64,000 nucleotides of DNA from Hybos culiciformis. Its lineage: Eukaryota > Arthropoda > Insecta > Diptera > Hybotidae. Shown in pieces: positions 13,325-25,462 of the stretch. The position numbers were made by a program, and so were the translations under genes. The stretch's first letter is position 1. Each line of letters opens with the position of its first letter. The notes under the pieces are model-generated. The model worked only from the letters and a program-made list of their open reading frames with translations, had not been told where the DNA came from and searched no databases. Location: contig OZ023274.1 of the NCBI GenBank assembly GCA_964007475.1, forward strand, positions 95,923,750 to 95,987,749, given 5' to 3'.

Positions 13325-16300
13325 CATAACAAACGTTTAATTTTTGGTCATTTTAACATTTCTAAAAAAATAAAAAAATAAATATGAAATTAGCAAGAAT
13401 TATAAAAAGAAAAAAAAAAACTTAACACTTATTCCTATACTTTATGGAATTATTCTTTCTTTGTTTTATAATTTTTTTAGGTAATAAAACAATTGAAAAT
13501 AAAGAGCATAAAAATTAAACACGGATAGTGCCACAATAATTTATAATAAAAAAAAAAACAAAGAAAAATTTATTAGAAGCACAAAAATTCATAACTTTCA
13601 TAAAAACATAATAATAATAATAATAATAATGTCTTGACATGTGAAACAGCATATTTCGTTTTTAAAGTTCATTGTTTATTTTAACATTACTTATATGTAT
13701 TATATATTATTTATATTTATTTTTTTTATTATGAACTGTTTTTTTTTTAACTGAAAATATAATTTAATAATAAATTTTAGGAGGTATATGGCATGGTTGA
13801 AAATTCCTTCGCAAGACTGGATATTTGTCGTAGCAAGAAGCTCGTAATTTTATTTTTTAATATATCTGTTCAGATGATTATAGCAATACCGTATTCGTAA
13901 AAAAAATTTAAGAAATTCATTTTAGTGTATCAACTTTTGCTACAATTCATTTACTATATATTTTTGGATGAATAAATAATTATAACTTTATATACCGTCA
14001 GAAAATAACTCATTTTCAATTATAAGCTTTGTGTAAGATTTTGTAGCTAATTTTCCACCCAGTTTTTTTTTCAGTGAAAAAATATCAAAATTTTTTATAT
14101 AGCTGATAGTTTAATTTTCCAAGAACATAATAATTATAATTATATCATTGTTTATAAACATATGACACTGTCAATAATCAACTTTCAAACTTTGTATTTA
14201 ATTTCTTTTTCTTATACTTGCGGTAAATTTAAGTCACAATTTTTATTATTTTTTATTATATTACCGAAAAACATCATTTGATAATTCTACGTTTTAAATT
14301 ATTTCGACCCTTTTCCAACTATGGAGGTCTTGACTTTAAAAATGTTCTTTTTACTTATTAATACGACAATTTGAATGAATTTTGAACTATTTTTTCGTTT
14401 TTAATTAAATTTTGTTTTATTTTCGTTTTATCTGTTTTTCATTGTAAAAAAAAAAAAAGATTACTGCAATTTGAATAACCTTTTCTCTATTCACCTCACA
14501 TTCATATTTTGCAATTTAAAGCATGATTTTTGTTAGAATATTTCTAGAAAGTCTGAATTAAACAAAAATTGCAACATTTATAAATCTAAGATCTGTAAGT
14601 AGCTAAAATAATCAAAGGAAATGTGGTTTGACTTTCTTATCGGGTAACATGTTCTTTTATAAGTAAAATGTCTGTATAGGACGAGGATTTTATATTCATA
14701 AGAAATAATTTTTGAACTAAAATTAAAAAATAAGAATCTAAGAATTTCGGTTCCTAAGATCCTCTCCAACTCTTGTTTTAATTATACATTCACTCAAACA
14801 AACTTGGTACATTATCATTTGGCCACGTAACATTTAAGTACATAGATAACATTTTGGTACACAACATAATAATAAGCGGGCTCTACACTTAATTTTTTTT
14901 TCTAATTTTAAAACCCAGAGAAAATTTTCCTCATTTTAAAAGGTTCTGCAAAACGAGAATTATATATAGTTCCAGACTTGAGAAAAACGAAAAAATTCAT
15001 CAAAAAAGAATCTTTTTTTTTATTATTAAAATTCCAACTCCATCATATTATTTTATCATTTTATCATTTTTTCAAACGAGTCAATGTCAAACAATAAAAT
15101 ACAAAAAAATTGAATTTATTTTATTGGTCCTCATATTTTTATGATATTTTCCATTGCAAAATCTATATCATACTTTGATGAATTATTTAATTTCTTATAT
15201 CACAAAATAAAAAAAAAAAACTTCACTGGATAAGCAGAAACTATCTGAATTGAAGGCAAAAAAAAAATTATTTCTAATTGAGACAAAAAAAAATAACCTC
15301 TTATGACAGTTATATGAATAATAATATAATACAACCGTAAGACTATCTATACATAAAAATATGAAATTCCCAACGATTAACTATTGACCATTCATAGAAT
15401 AAAAATGCACTGTACATAGCTAAAGGTTTTTTTTTTCTTTGTTTTTGGCCAATTTAAGAAAAATGAATATAAGAGGAAAAAATTTCCGTAAAAATGATAA
15501 TAATATAAAAAGTATTTTTCTATAAATCAATTATGGATGAGACTTGAAAGAGTTAAAAAAAATGTATATATATATAAAATTATTTATTTATACAAGACAA
15601 GAGTTTATTGTGAAAGATTATTAAATTGTTCTTCTTATCTCTTTGCCTGGCTATCATGTCTTTTAATGCAATTTTTAATCAAGTCCGCTCATAAACAAGT
15701 TAGATATTTTTTGATGAATGAGCTCACTATTAAACTAATGTGACAAGCTAGGCATCAATTTTTTTTCCTCTAGTCGAGAGCTCCTGCATTTGTTTGAATT
15801 TCGAAATCATGTCAAAATTGCATAATATACACAACTTATTCCTACAATTAACTCGCAACTCTTTGCTTAATAACTTATTTTTTTTATAGATACATACTTA
15901 TTTATTTATTAAATTGTTTTTTATTGAAACTATTTACGTTCATGTCAATATAGTAAATATCCTTTTGTGAAAAATAACCGCTTGTGTAGCAATAATTCAA
16001 AATTAGAAATACAAAATACTAAAAAAAAAAAAAAACAAAAAGAAAGAAAAATATTTTTATCGCGCGCGATATCTAAAATTTCCGCAGAATAAATGAAAAA
16101 AAAAAAAAAATTAAACACTTCCATTATTGAATCTTTTAATTTTCTGCGGAAAGATTTACAAGTAAACTTTCAAATTACTAGAAATTTAAACATATTTTTC
16201 CATGGAAAATTTTTAATATTATTATTTATTAATTTTTTTTTTATATATATATATTTTTTTATTTCATTTTCGCATTGAAATTTTTTTTTTTTTATACTTA

Positions 16301-17787
16301 TTTATGTACTTTTTACAAAATATTTTCGCTAGGGAATTTTAAATTGAAAAATGATAAAATTATAATTAAGAAAAATAATAATTTTGAATTCTTTTGAGAT
16401 TTTGAAATTTTGAGAAAAAAAATTAATTCACAAGAAATTTTATTTTATTACACTGTTTAGGATTTTATTATTAAAGATAATAATAGTGTTAAATTCTTAT
16501 TAAAATGACGATAAAACGAAAGACTTAAGTCACAAACTTCAATATATATTAATATGGTTTATTATGGAGTTATATTGGAAGGAATTTCTATCGATGTCAA
16601 TTTTTTTGTTCAAAGTTCAAAAACTGCTTATTATTGCCCCAGAAGTAGAATTTGTCAAAAATTTAACTTTCAAAACTTAACATTCAAAATTTAACAAAAG
16701 TTTATAAAATAGAAATAATTGTTCACATTTTCTTCATGCAATAACAAATAACACTCTTACTTACAGCTTTTGCAAAAATCCCTATATAACAAACCTTCTC
16801 GTTTCGTTTGACATATCACTCCATTAAAGAGTACGGACTGAAAATAAAATCCTTCAAATTTATACCATTCTATTTGAAAATTTTGTGAACATTTTTATAT
16901 AAATAAATTCTTTAGTTCACTATACGATTTTACATTGAATATCATATTAATTGAATTTGAATGAAAAATAATCTGATTTTTCATTCAACAAAAAACTTAA
17001 TTTACCCATCGGGAGTTTTTTTTTTCATTGAATTTATATTAAAAATTTATTAAAATTATAATTTCTATATACACTTAACAAATTTACTTTAACAGCCAAC
17101 CCATTTCTAATAAATTTATTTACATATTTTTTTTAATTAAAAAAAAAAAAACGAGAACTTTACTTAACATAAAAATGTAAATGAATCTTTTATAAGAAAA
17201 TAAATAAATAAATATTTATTTTAATGAGTAATTAATTTTGTATATAGGTGCAAAACATTAATATTTTACTAACATGGTTTCAAGATTTCTTCATTTCTGT
17301 GTATAATTTTGAAAGAAAAAAAATATCAAATTGATGGCGATCACAAAAAGGTCATTAAATGAAATAAAATAAAATAATTAAAAAAATGATTTTAAATTTA
17401 AATAATAAAAATATTAATAACTTTATTAATTGAAATTGGAAATGACAAAAATAATAATCAAATTAATTCCTACATGTATTCATATAGATATTGGAAAATA
17501 AGTCTCAGGAAACTACGCTAAGGCAACTATGTAAATTTCGTAATCTAAGTAGATTCAAACAGTGCTCGCATTAATTTAAGTTGAAGAAATCAAACATCTC
17601 TTGAATTTAATTAATGAGTAATATACATACAGTCGTCGTTCTGGGAAAACTCCTGAACTTCTTTTTAAATCAATTTGAATAATATATCACAAAAGAATTC
17701 CTATATTTTAATTTTAAATATTGGGGAAAACCCCAAAGATCCTATACATGTATTTTACAAAAAGTATTAAATTTTCATCAAAGATGA
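13325..17787. other. AT-rich stretch without a recognised gene
   Basis: Contains an (AAT)n microsatellite near 13605-13630, one tentative exon (13781-13847) and a perfect CG-rich palindrome TATCGCGCGCGATA at about 16058-16071. Nearby is an inverted pair of TTCCGCAG and CTGCGGAA at about 16080 and 16143. No other structure was seen. Confidence 0.5.
13781..13847 (+). CDS. Candidate 3'-terminal exon, unidentified
   Basis: Follows AATTTTAG and reads, in phase 1, RYMAWLKIPSQDWIFVVARS plus a final S, then TAA. Base composition is clearly richer in G and C than the flanks. The other two frames also stay open for some distance, so the coding frame is not certain. No family is recognised. Confidence 0.18.
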
Positions 17788-17829
17788 TTAAGACAGTGCC
17801 TTGTGGTATTCAGGTTCGTGGTGCAGAGC
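17788..17829 (-). CDS. Candidate 3'-terminal exon, unidentified
   Basis: On the - strand a good acceptor (TTTTTCTAG) is followed in phase 0 by ALHHEPEYHKALS and TAA. The patch is GC-rich for this region. The + strand over the same bases also reads openly (MIKTVPCGIQVRGAEPRK), with a possible CAG/GTTCGT donor, so strand is undecided. Confidence 0.2.
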   Translation of the reverse strand, partial: ALHHEPEYHKALS

Positions 17830-20800
17830 CTAGAAAAATTACAAAACGTTACAGTTTTTTAATTTTTGAAAATCACTTCCTTCTTTACTTCATTTTTTTT
17901 TTATTTCTGATAATATCAGTAACTTTAATAGAGGTTTTAACTGCTGTTAGGTTTAAGTTAAGCGTTCATATGATTAAGTTTAGCAAGCTGACATATCTAT
18001 AAGAATAGAAACAATTCTTTATGAGCATAGAGTTTAGAAATCGATTTAACAAACGTATTTATTTTTATGGACGATGCTGTACATAATGTCCCGTAAATAA
18101 AATTACGCCAATCGTAAACCAAAATAAAAAACATTTTATAAAATGTGAACAATAAAAAAATATTTTAATTAGTTTTAAATATAGAAAAATATGTAATTAA
18201 ATTACTTTTTTTTCTTTTAAGTCAGTAGTTGCAAAAAGATACACACAATCAATAATTAATTATGGTTATAAAAACTAAAATATAGTTATATAAAATCACA
18301 AGATCGGTACATTTACTTTATGTCTATCGTTTTATTAATTTCAAACTAAGCATATAATTTGTGTCAAGATTATGCTATATATAAAGTTATAGATATGCTC
18401 ATCTCTATATAGTATAGTTATAATATAGTTATACATAAAGATAATGTTGATTTAAGCACTGTGAATGAAACATAACTGTTATTATTAATAGTGTTTCATT
18501 TAGAACATCATGTTTTTAGCATAAAATAAGTAATTTAATTAAATAAGTTAAAAAATGCAAATTATATGACATGCATTTCTTAAATTCAAATAAGAATTCT
18601 TTTAAGCCATATAAAATCGTGGCTTCAAATATAAATGCAACTTTAAGAAAACAAAAATGTTATAACGATTTCAGTGTAGGTGTAAATTATGTACACGTAA
18701 TATGAATTATGTTGACCGATGAGCTAAAGGGCTCTTTTATTGTATTTTTGTAACGTCCTGTGATGCTCCAAGAAATTAAATATATTTTAAATTAATTATT
18801 GAAATTAAATTTAATAAGTTATTGGTCAATTAATATATTGAAAGTTATATTGTTTTCTTCAATATACAAAATAAAACTTTTAGAAAACATTATTTTCAAA
18901 AGTTTTTTAATTTTAATTCAAGTTTAACAACTAAGAAACAAATTTAATATTATTCACTCATCAAAAAATATTATGTAATTGAAGTAATTGGGCAAAAATC
19001 AACACTAGCAAATAATTATTCTATTTAAAATAATAATAATAAATTTATTCATATTTCATAACTCAAATTTTATTAGATTTATTATTCTTTTAAAATTCGC
19101 TATAAAATAATATAGAAAAAAAAATGTAGGTAATCAAAAGCATTTTATGGGAAAGGTCTGATGTATAGTACCTATCTTTATTTAATTAACTACATACAAT
19201 TATTTTATAAAAATTTCTAATAAATTTCAATCTTATATTATGGCTGAATGGCATCCGAAGGACGAGAATGGAAACAAATTAGACGTTCAATAAATTAAAA
19301 TTCTTAATTTTTTTTTTTTGTTGTTTTTTACAAAATAAAGATATCTAAATATTGCTGCACAAAATTATAATAAAGAGCTTTATTCAAATTGCAATTACAT
19401 AAAGTACTATATGTACATTAATAAAAAGAAACAATAACATTTTTAAATCGTTTAAAAAATTTCATATTGATTTTGCTTGTTAATTTAATAAATAAAGCTT
19501 TCCAAGCTTTGTAGAGATTGTTCTCAGAATTTTTTAATATTATTTATAATATATAAATGTGTATAATAATAATAATCATAATTATAATAATAATAATAAT
19601 TATCCAATTAAAAATTTATTTATTCCGGATAATTATGCTGGCTGACCAAAATCGGAACCGTGAAAATGAAGGCATATGATAAAAATTAGTACTAATATCT
19701 ACAATGACAAATTAATTCCAAACGAAACTAATAAAAAATGCTTAGGTATAATTTTTTATATGTACCGAAAAATCTTATCCTAATTTAGTTAAATTATATA
19801 TATTCTAACTAAAAAAGATAAAACAATAAAAAAAAATAATAATACAAAGTATTGAAGTAGTTTCCACATTTGGATGAAAATATTTTTACAATTAACATTT
19901 TTAAGTTTCTTAATTACAACAATTCCCCTTATAAACATTCTCATTGAAATCTATTTTCAACTTCTGTAATCTTAGAAAAGAATGTTTTAGTTTAAATGTG
20001 ACAAAAAAAATCGTATTCAAAAGGTCTAAATCGTCCAAATAAGAACATATACAAAGATAAAATGTTAAAAGCGCACTTATAATAATATAGTCTGATTTTG
20101 TTTTTTTTTATAAAAAATTTGTATAAAATTTTATTTATATACATTTGTTTTTTTGGTCGAGATAATTTACATAAAATCAAGGATTGATTTTTAATTTTTT
20201 TTTTAATAAGTATTCTACACAAAGCTTTTATAAATATTTGGGTTGGTTATCGCTTCAAATAAATATAGTTTTAAAAACATATAGCATTAATATACGGCAG
20301 TTTATTTTTAACATGAATAATGTCTTACAATTTAGAAACAAAGAACGTTATTAAAATGTTATTAATTTTGTTTGACTGGAGACTGGAGACTTGGACTGAA
20401 GACTGGAGACATTTAGTATAAAAATTAAATAGTATGTGATATCTACAATTCACGCTTTTGTTTGTTAAATGTTTGACATTCCGGTAGACGTTCTTAGAAA
20501 ATCCAAAAAATCCTATCCTCGTAATTTATGTATGCACGCATGCAATTCATATAATAAATTGTTTTTCAGGTGGATAACCTGTCTGAAAATAATTAAACTA
20601 AAAATGTTCAAAAACCTTACAAATGTAAATTAATTTCGAATATTAGAACTAATTTCGAAAAATTCATTATGTGATAAATTTAATAATAAACAAATGCGAC
20701 ACTGGCGACATACATTGAATGTTTTGTTGTATTTAGAAAATAAATAAAGATAAATAAATTATTAACCATTAATTTAATTTTAATAAGTTCTTAAAAAGCG

Positions 20801-21077
20801 AAGAAAAAAATTCCAAAGGAAGCCCAAATGTCTGTCTATCTATTACCAACAAACTTTTTTTTTATCATTTTCTAAATTTTTTTGGTAAATATTTGAACAT
20901 GTTAATGGTGACAAAATTTTCCGCCAGGGAGCGCAGTTTATACTTCTTGCTTTATTTTGTTGAATTGACATTTCGAATGATTACAAAATTTTAAGTAAAA
21001 AAATAAATAAGAAAAATACCTTCTAAAAATAAATTCTCGGATTGAAGAAAATAATTTTATTTTAAAATATAAATAAT
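17830..21077. other. AT-rich stretch without a recognised gene
   Basis: Two GC-richer patches could be coding or conserved UTR. The first, at about 19241-19294, reads MAEWHPKDENGNKLDVQ then TAA. The second, at about 19637-19681, reads MLADQNRNRENEGI then TGA. Neither has a clear splice acceptor. A short GACTGGAGACTT-type tandem repeat lies near 20375-20412. The final ~150 bases include a GC-richer CCGCCAGGGAGCGCAG, which may belong to the SMIM12 promoter or 5' UTR. Confidence 0.45.
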
Positions 21078-21685
21078 ATGTGGCCCTTAATTTTTGCTTT
21101 TCTAAGAAGAAATGTACCATATATAACGGTAAGTTCGGCAGAAATAGATAAATCTATTTTTCCATTATTCTCCCCAAAATGCCGGCTTGAAATGGTAGCA
21201 TGTTGTTTGTTCGGTTCAGGATCACAATCTACTACTTTCCACAGAAACTAAAATCTAAAGAATCTAACTAAATCATTATCTAACTTCGGAAGTGCATTAC
21301 TTTGTCTACGGCTGAAGAAGTAAAATATGTGCAGACCCTATTCTCGGCTAGAAATTATTATAGTTCCCAGCTTTCAGAACTGCAAATGTTTTAGTTTGTC
21401 ACCTTTGAATACTTTCGAATGTGTTGTTTAAATATAAACTTTATTTTTATTTTTTTATTTTAGTTACCAATTGCTGGTGTTATAGGTGTTATTGGTTACA
21501 ATTTAGAAACAATATTATCATCAAAATATACACCATATAATAAATCAATTCAAGATAGTCGTATTGATCGATTAATCGATGATGAATTATTGATAAATGC
21601 CACTGATGTTAAAAAATTAAAATTAAGTGAAAATGTTTTAGAAAGAAACTTATCACCGTCATTGGCTCAAAAGAAAGTATCATAA
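21078..21685 (+). CDS. SMIM12: Small integral membrane protein 12 (SMIM12), two exons
   Basis: Two coding exons, 21078-21128 and 21464-21685, join in phase 0 across a 335-bp GT-AG intron (donor ACG/GTAAGT, acceptor TATTTTAG). Exon 1 encodes MWPLIFAFLRRNVPYIT. Exon 2 continues LPIAGVIGVIGYNLE and ends SLAQKKVS then TAA. The 90-residue product matches the SMIM12 family in length (human 92 aa), in the MWP start and the Y-(I/V)-T-(L/F)-P-(I/V)-A hydrophobic segment, and in G-Y-(N/H)-L-E and R.DR..D(D)ELL further on. There is one predicted N-terminal membrane segment (about residues 13-30) and a charged C-terminal tail. The molecular function of the family is not established. The start was chosen because ATG-TGG-CC is the conserved family start. 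A candidate polyadenylation signal AATAAA lies at 22052. Family assignment is confident. Confidence 0.92.
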
Positions 21686-22591
21686 TTTCAAAATTTCAAT
21701 TTAGATTTGTGTCCAAGCATAACGTACTTATAGCTTTATGATTTAGTTTTTATGTATTTTTTTTTCTTTAAGTTTACAATGTTTCTTAATTTTAAAAACA
21801 TTTTTAAAATAATATTGTTTAAATTAAAAATGTTGATTATAAATAATTTTTATTGAGTTAGAATTCAAACAACATACAACCTAGTTATATGAAAATATCC
21901 GTTTGTAAAAAATTTCACGAGACTGTAATAGAACAAGAAAATTTATAATTAAGGAAACCGTTTTTAATTTTTAATTTAGTTAATCTTCTTGAATGCCTTG
22001 GTGTCGTCAAACTAAAGGACTTACAAGGGTTGCAGGATTATTGAAAAAAAAAATAAAGTACTGTAGGATGTGAGGTCAAAAGTTACGGCAAGCTTGTATA
22101 ATCGTCCTGGGTATAAGTGAAATAATTTTAGAGTAAAATAATTTAAAAACCAGAATAATTCTCTCCTCTTATCACATCTCTACCCGTCACATAAACGTAT
22201 TTATTTCGAACTGAATGTAAATAAGTACCTACTTTTTAATTTATATGTTGTATTAATAAGTAGGTAGGTGCACAAGAGAAAAATATTTATTCTTTCGTTC
22301 GTAACCATTATTCCCTGATTTCCTATAGGGAGGCAGTATGTCGAAATGAATCAGACATCACAAATAGTAGAATGTAAGAAATTGTTCTATTAAAAATGGT
22401 TGGCATATTACATAATAATCAAATGCTGGGAAATAACTTTTCGCCTTTTAAATAAATATTCCATTGTGGATAAGACCAATTAAAAATAATAATTTTAGTG
22501 TTTTGTTTAGGTATTTTTAACAATAACCCTTTTTTTTTTAATAATACGCAACGCAAAAAAGTAATTAATAAAATAAAAAACGCTATTGCTT
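21686..22591. other. SMIM12 3' UTR and downstream spacer
   Basis: No gene seen. The first ~370 bases after the SMIM12 stop probably contain its 3' UTR (AATAAA at 22052-22057). The rest is AT-rich spacer up to the tRNA. Confidence 0.4.
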
Positions 22592-22664
22592 TACTCCAGG
22601 TGGGACTCGAACCCACAATCCTCGGCTTAGGAGGCCGAAGCCTTATCCATTAGGCCACTGGAGC
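22592..22664 (-). tRNA. tRNA-Arg (anticodon CCT)
   Basis: The - strand folds as a standard cloverleaf of 73 nt. The acceptor stem GCTCCAG pairs with CTGGAGT, the first pair being G-U as in other eukaryotic tRNA-Arg(CCT), with discriminator A at 22592. The D arm is GCCTAATGGATAAGGC. The anticodon stem TCGGC/GCCGA carries loop CTCCTAA (anticodon CCT). The T arm is GTGGG-TTCGAGT-CCCAC. The internal A and B boxes are intact. There is no intron, and a T-rich stretch follows downstream on the - strand. It reads AGG arginine codons. Confidence 0.96.
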
Positions 22665-23785
22665 TTCGAGATTCGTGGTGACAAATGCTAATTAAATACT
22701 TAAGAGATAAATAAGTATATTTTAGTGTCATCTGTGACATAAAATTGTAACTATTAAATTTAAAGCTTTCGAAAATTTATATGCTTTTTATGTACAATTT
22801 CGAATTTATCTTAACACACACAAAATACAAACAAACATTCAAAAAAAAATTAATTCACAATCTTAAATTTCATAGAGTAGGATGTATTCTGTTTTAAATA
22901 AGTAATGAACTACATAATCGATTGCAATTCCCATTGACTTTTACGTCGACTGAACGATTTCGGGCTTAAGAGTTAGAGGCCCCAATGGTCTTAATAATTT
23001 TCACATACAATTTAAGGGAGTGGGTTGGGTTGTGGGTTGGGTTATGTTTTTGACCTATAAGTCATAAATTAGCAAAATACAATATGTAGTGTTGTACATT
23101 GTTGGAAAGGTTATGTCCAAACGCAAATTTTCTCCGAAGAAAGACCCACAACCCAGTCAATCACTGACCCACAGCCTAAACATGATGCCTTTTTGAAAGA
23201 CGACGAAACAAAAATTTTCCACTCGTATATCTTCACAATGCCATACCAATTCGAAAAGATTTGAACTAAATATTAATGCATTCAACTCACCATTTACGAT
23301 TGATTAACTGAACAAAATGGCACTTTGAAAAAATTTTAAAATCGCTTTTATTACCGATTTTCACACTGGTGTATAAGTAATACGTTCATTTACTTCGGAT
23401 TTCGCTTAAAAACTATCTTGTGTCAAAACAAAAATTTGACAGTAGCTAGATCCGTCTTTTTTACTTTTCAAGACAGAAAAAATCAGCAGCCCCCTCCATT
23501 ATATATTACAATTTTTTTTTTAAAGGCTTTCAATCTTTTTTTTTTTGTAGTTTACGTGCAATGTAGATATAGATACTATCAGAAAAAAAAAAGAATTTTA
23601 TACACATTTAAATAAAATTTATTATTTTGCATAAATTGAGGTGCCTACAAAACATATAATTTTAAACTACATTTATTATTATAAATTAAAACATTCAATA
23701 ATCTTATATTGCTACATTGCTATTGTTTCCCCAATTTAGGGTTTATCCTGTTATTGAATCTCTTGCAACATAACCAGCATATAAT
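22665..23785. other. Spacer with a G-rich motif
   Basis: AT-rich spacer between the tRNA and the odorant receptor. It contains the five-tract G motif at 23016-23041 and C-rich complementary patches near 23144-23180. No gene was recognised. Confidence 0.45.
23016..23041 (+). other. G-quadruplex-forming motif
   Basis: Five GGG tracts separated by loops of 3, 2, 4 and 2 bases (GGGAGTGGGTTGGG, then TTGTGGGTTGGG). This satisfies the usual G3+N1-7 rule on the + strand. An exact 11-base complement of GGGTTGTGGGT lies about 110 bases downstream (23144-23154), so a hairpin could compete with the quadruplex. Formation and function are inference. Confidence 0.6.
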
Positions 23786-25462
23786 TTAATGTTGCATATT
23801 TCTTAAGAAAGCAAAATAACTGTATGATGACTTTATAATCTATAAAAATGTAATTTCAAAAATTAAAACAGCGTTAAAACATAATATTATTATGATTTAA
23901 AAAATTTTAGTATCAACAAATAGTTAAGAAATCTTGAAAGTTAAACATAATACTACTTAGTTATTTGATTTTTTCTATATTACGCTCTACCTACCCATAA
24001 GACTGTACTTACAATAATTTCTTTCATCCACATATCGTTTGTTCCCTTGATAAATTTCTCTGAATATCATTAAAAGATAGACTGAAACTGTTTACTTACT
24101 GCAGTAAATGTTGCTAAATTAAAAGAATACATCTTGACAGCATTAATTTCAATTGGTTTTTGAAATCTTTGCATCATAATTAGCATCAGTTTACGGTTAC
24201 TAACATTCCATGTTATCCAATTCGATTCCCACAACGAGTTACATAAATTGAGACTTTTTTTCGAAATTTGATCTCCATAAAAACAGATAAGAAATATTTG
24301 CAACATCATACAAGTTTGATAAAGAAACAGCTTAGAGAATTCCCCAAATTCTTCTAGTGGAGATATCTGAAATAGGTAGATATTTATATGACGAAAATAA
24401 ATTATTTTTGATTTTTCATTAAGAAAAAAAAAATTAGTTTCAATTAAGAAAGAAAAATTAATCAAATTTCATTATTTGAAAGTTGAAACGCATAAGGTTA
24501 AACGTTAAGGGTTTATTATGTGGTTAATATTGGAAATTATGTCGCAGATGCAAATAATAAAAGGCAAATAATTATAAAAATTAATAATTCTTTTATATAC
24601 AAGTAAATATATAGGTACTTACTGTACTTATAGTGTACAAATTTATACATAATATTAGAACTGAAAATATAATTTGTATAGTAAATGGAATTGACATCAT
24701 TTCCTCAACTAATGCAGCCTCTTCGAGAACAAATTTATGAAATGAAATACATTTTTTTAAAATGCTTGAAATTTCGTTTTGATTTGTAGCTGGTATAGAT
24801 TTTAAACGATTACTTAAAATATCAATTAAAGACCCAGTATAAATTTGATATGAAATTGTCCATGTATCAAATGTAACATTAAAAAAACATGAAACAAATA
24901 TGCAAAAATATTGGAAAACAAAAATTAATAAATATATTTTAGTTACAGTCAAATCAAAACCAGGATAATATGCCAATGTGGGTAGTTCCCATGAGAAAAT
25001 TGGAACTATCCATGTAAATTGTATTGCTGAGCCAAAAATTACAGCATAAGTAATTCAAATTTTTCGGCATAATTCTAAAGCATTATTTAAAATATTATGC
25101 TCAGTTTGATTTTCAGGTTGATAATTTTCATCATAAAGTAAATCAGTGGCTAATTTAAATTTTTCCGTATTAAATTTTATTAAAAATATTTTACTGATAA
25201 TTGTTATATCAACTAGAAACATAAATAGTGCTTGAAATACGGTTTTTAAATCTTCTAAATTTCGGAATACTTCAAATATGATACAGAAATTATGATAAAT
25301 GATAATGAATGTCAAAAGAATTGCAAAACGTATTTCATGAACCAGTTTTTCATAAACTTTACGCTGGGCGGTTTCACTGAACCACACTCCACAAAAATTG
25401 AAATAAAAAAGTTGAAATTTATAAAATTTATATATTTGTTTTGGATCCATTTTATTATTCAA
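23786..25462 (-). CDS. Odorant receptor (7tm_6), three exons, one in-frame TGA
   Basis: Insect odorant receptor: a seven-pass subunit of ligand-gated cation channels formed with Orco in olfactory neuron dendrites. Coding exons on the - strand are 25462-24623, 24366-24100 and 23839-23786. They are joined in phase 0 by introns of 256 and 260 bp with good sites (ACA/GTAAGT, TATTTCAG; GCA/GTAAGT, TTTTTATAG). They give 386 codons, the normal family length. The first exon holds the typical N-terminal F..C.VW segment (NFCGVW) and several membrane segments. Exon 2 starts ISPLEEFGEF and contains CFYGDQISKKSL and SNW, near family consensus. Exon 3 reads IIKSSYSYFAFLRNMQH, the usual receptor end. The oddity is a single TGA at 25057-25055 (codon 136), between NALELCRKI and ITYAVIFGSA; both sides stay in the same frame. 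It is either a young pseudogene, a readthrough codon or a sequencing error. The start could also be ATG at 25450. Confidence 0.9.

Noticed and set aside
13605..13630. AAT microsatellite as a possible structured repeat
   Set aside because: Simple trinucleotide runs are common throughout this AT-rich sequence and need no special explanation.
17721..18002. 93-codon open frame on the + strand
   Set aside because: The second half is AT-rich chance sequence. Only the GC-rich patch inside it may be real, and the - strand reading has the better splice site.
24004..24060. Alternative last exon of the odorant receptor after GATATTCAG
   Set aside because: In the required phase 0 it reads into a stop without receptor features. 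The exon at 23839-23786 gives the canonical SSYSYF ending.
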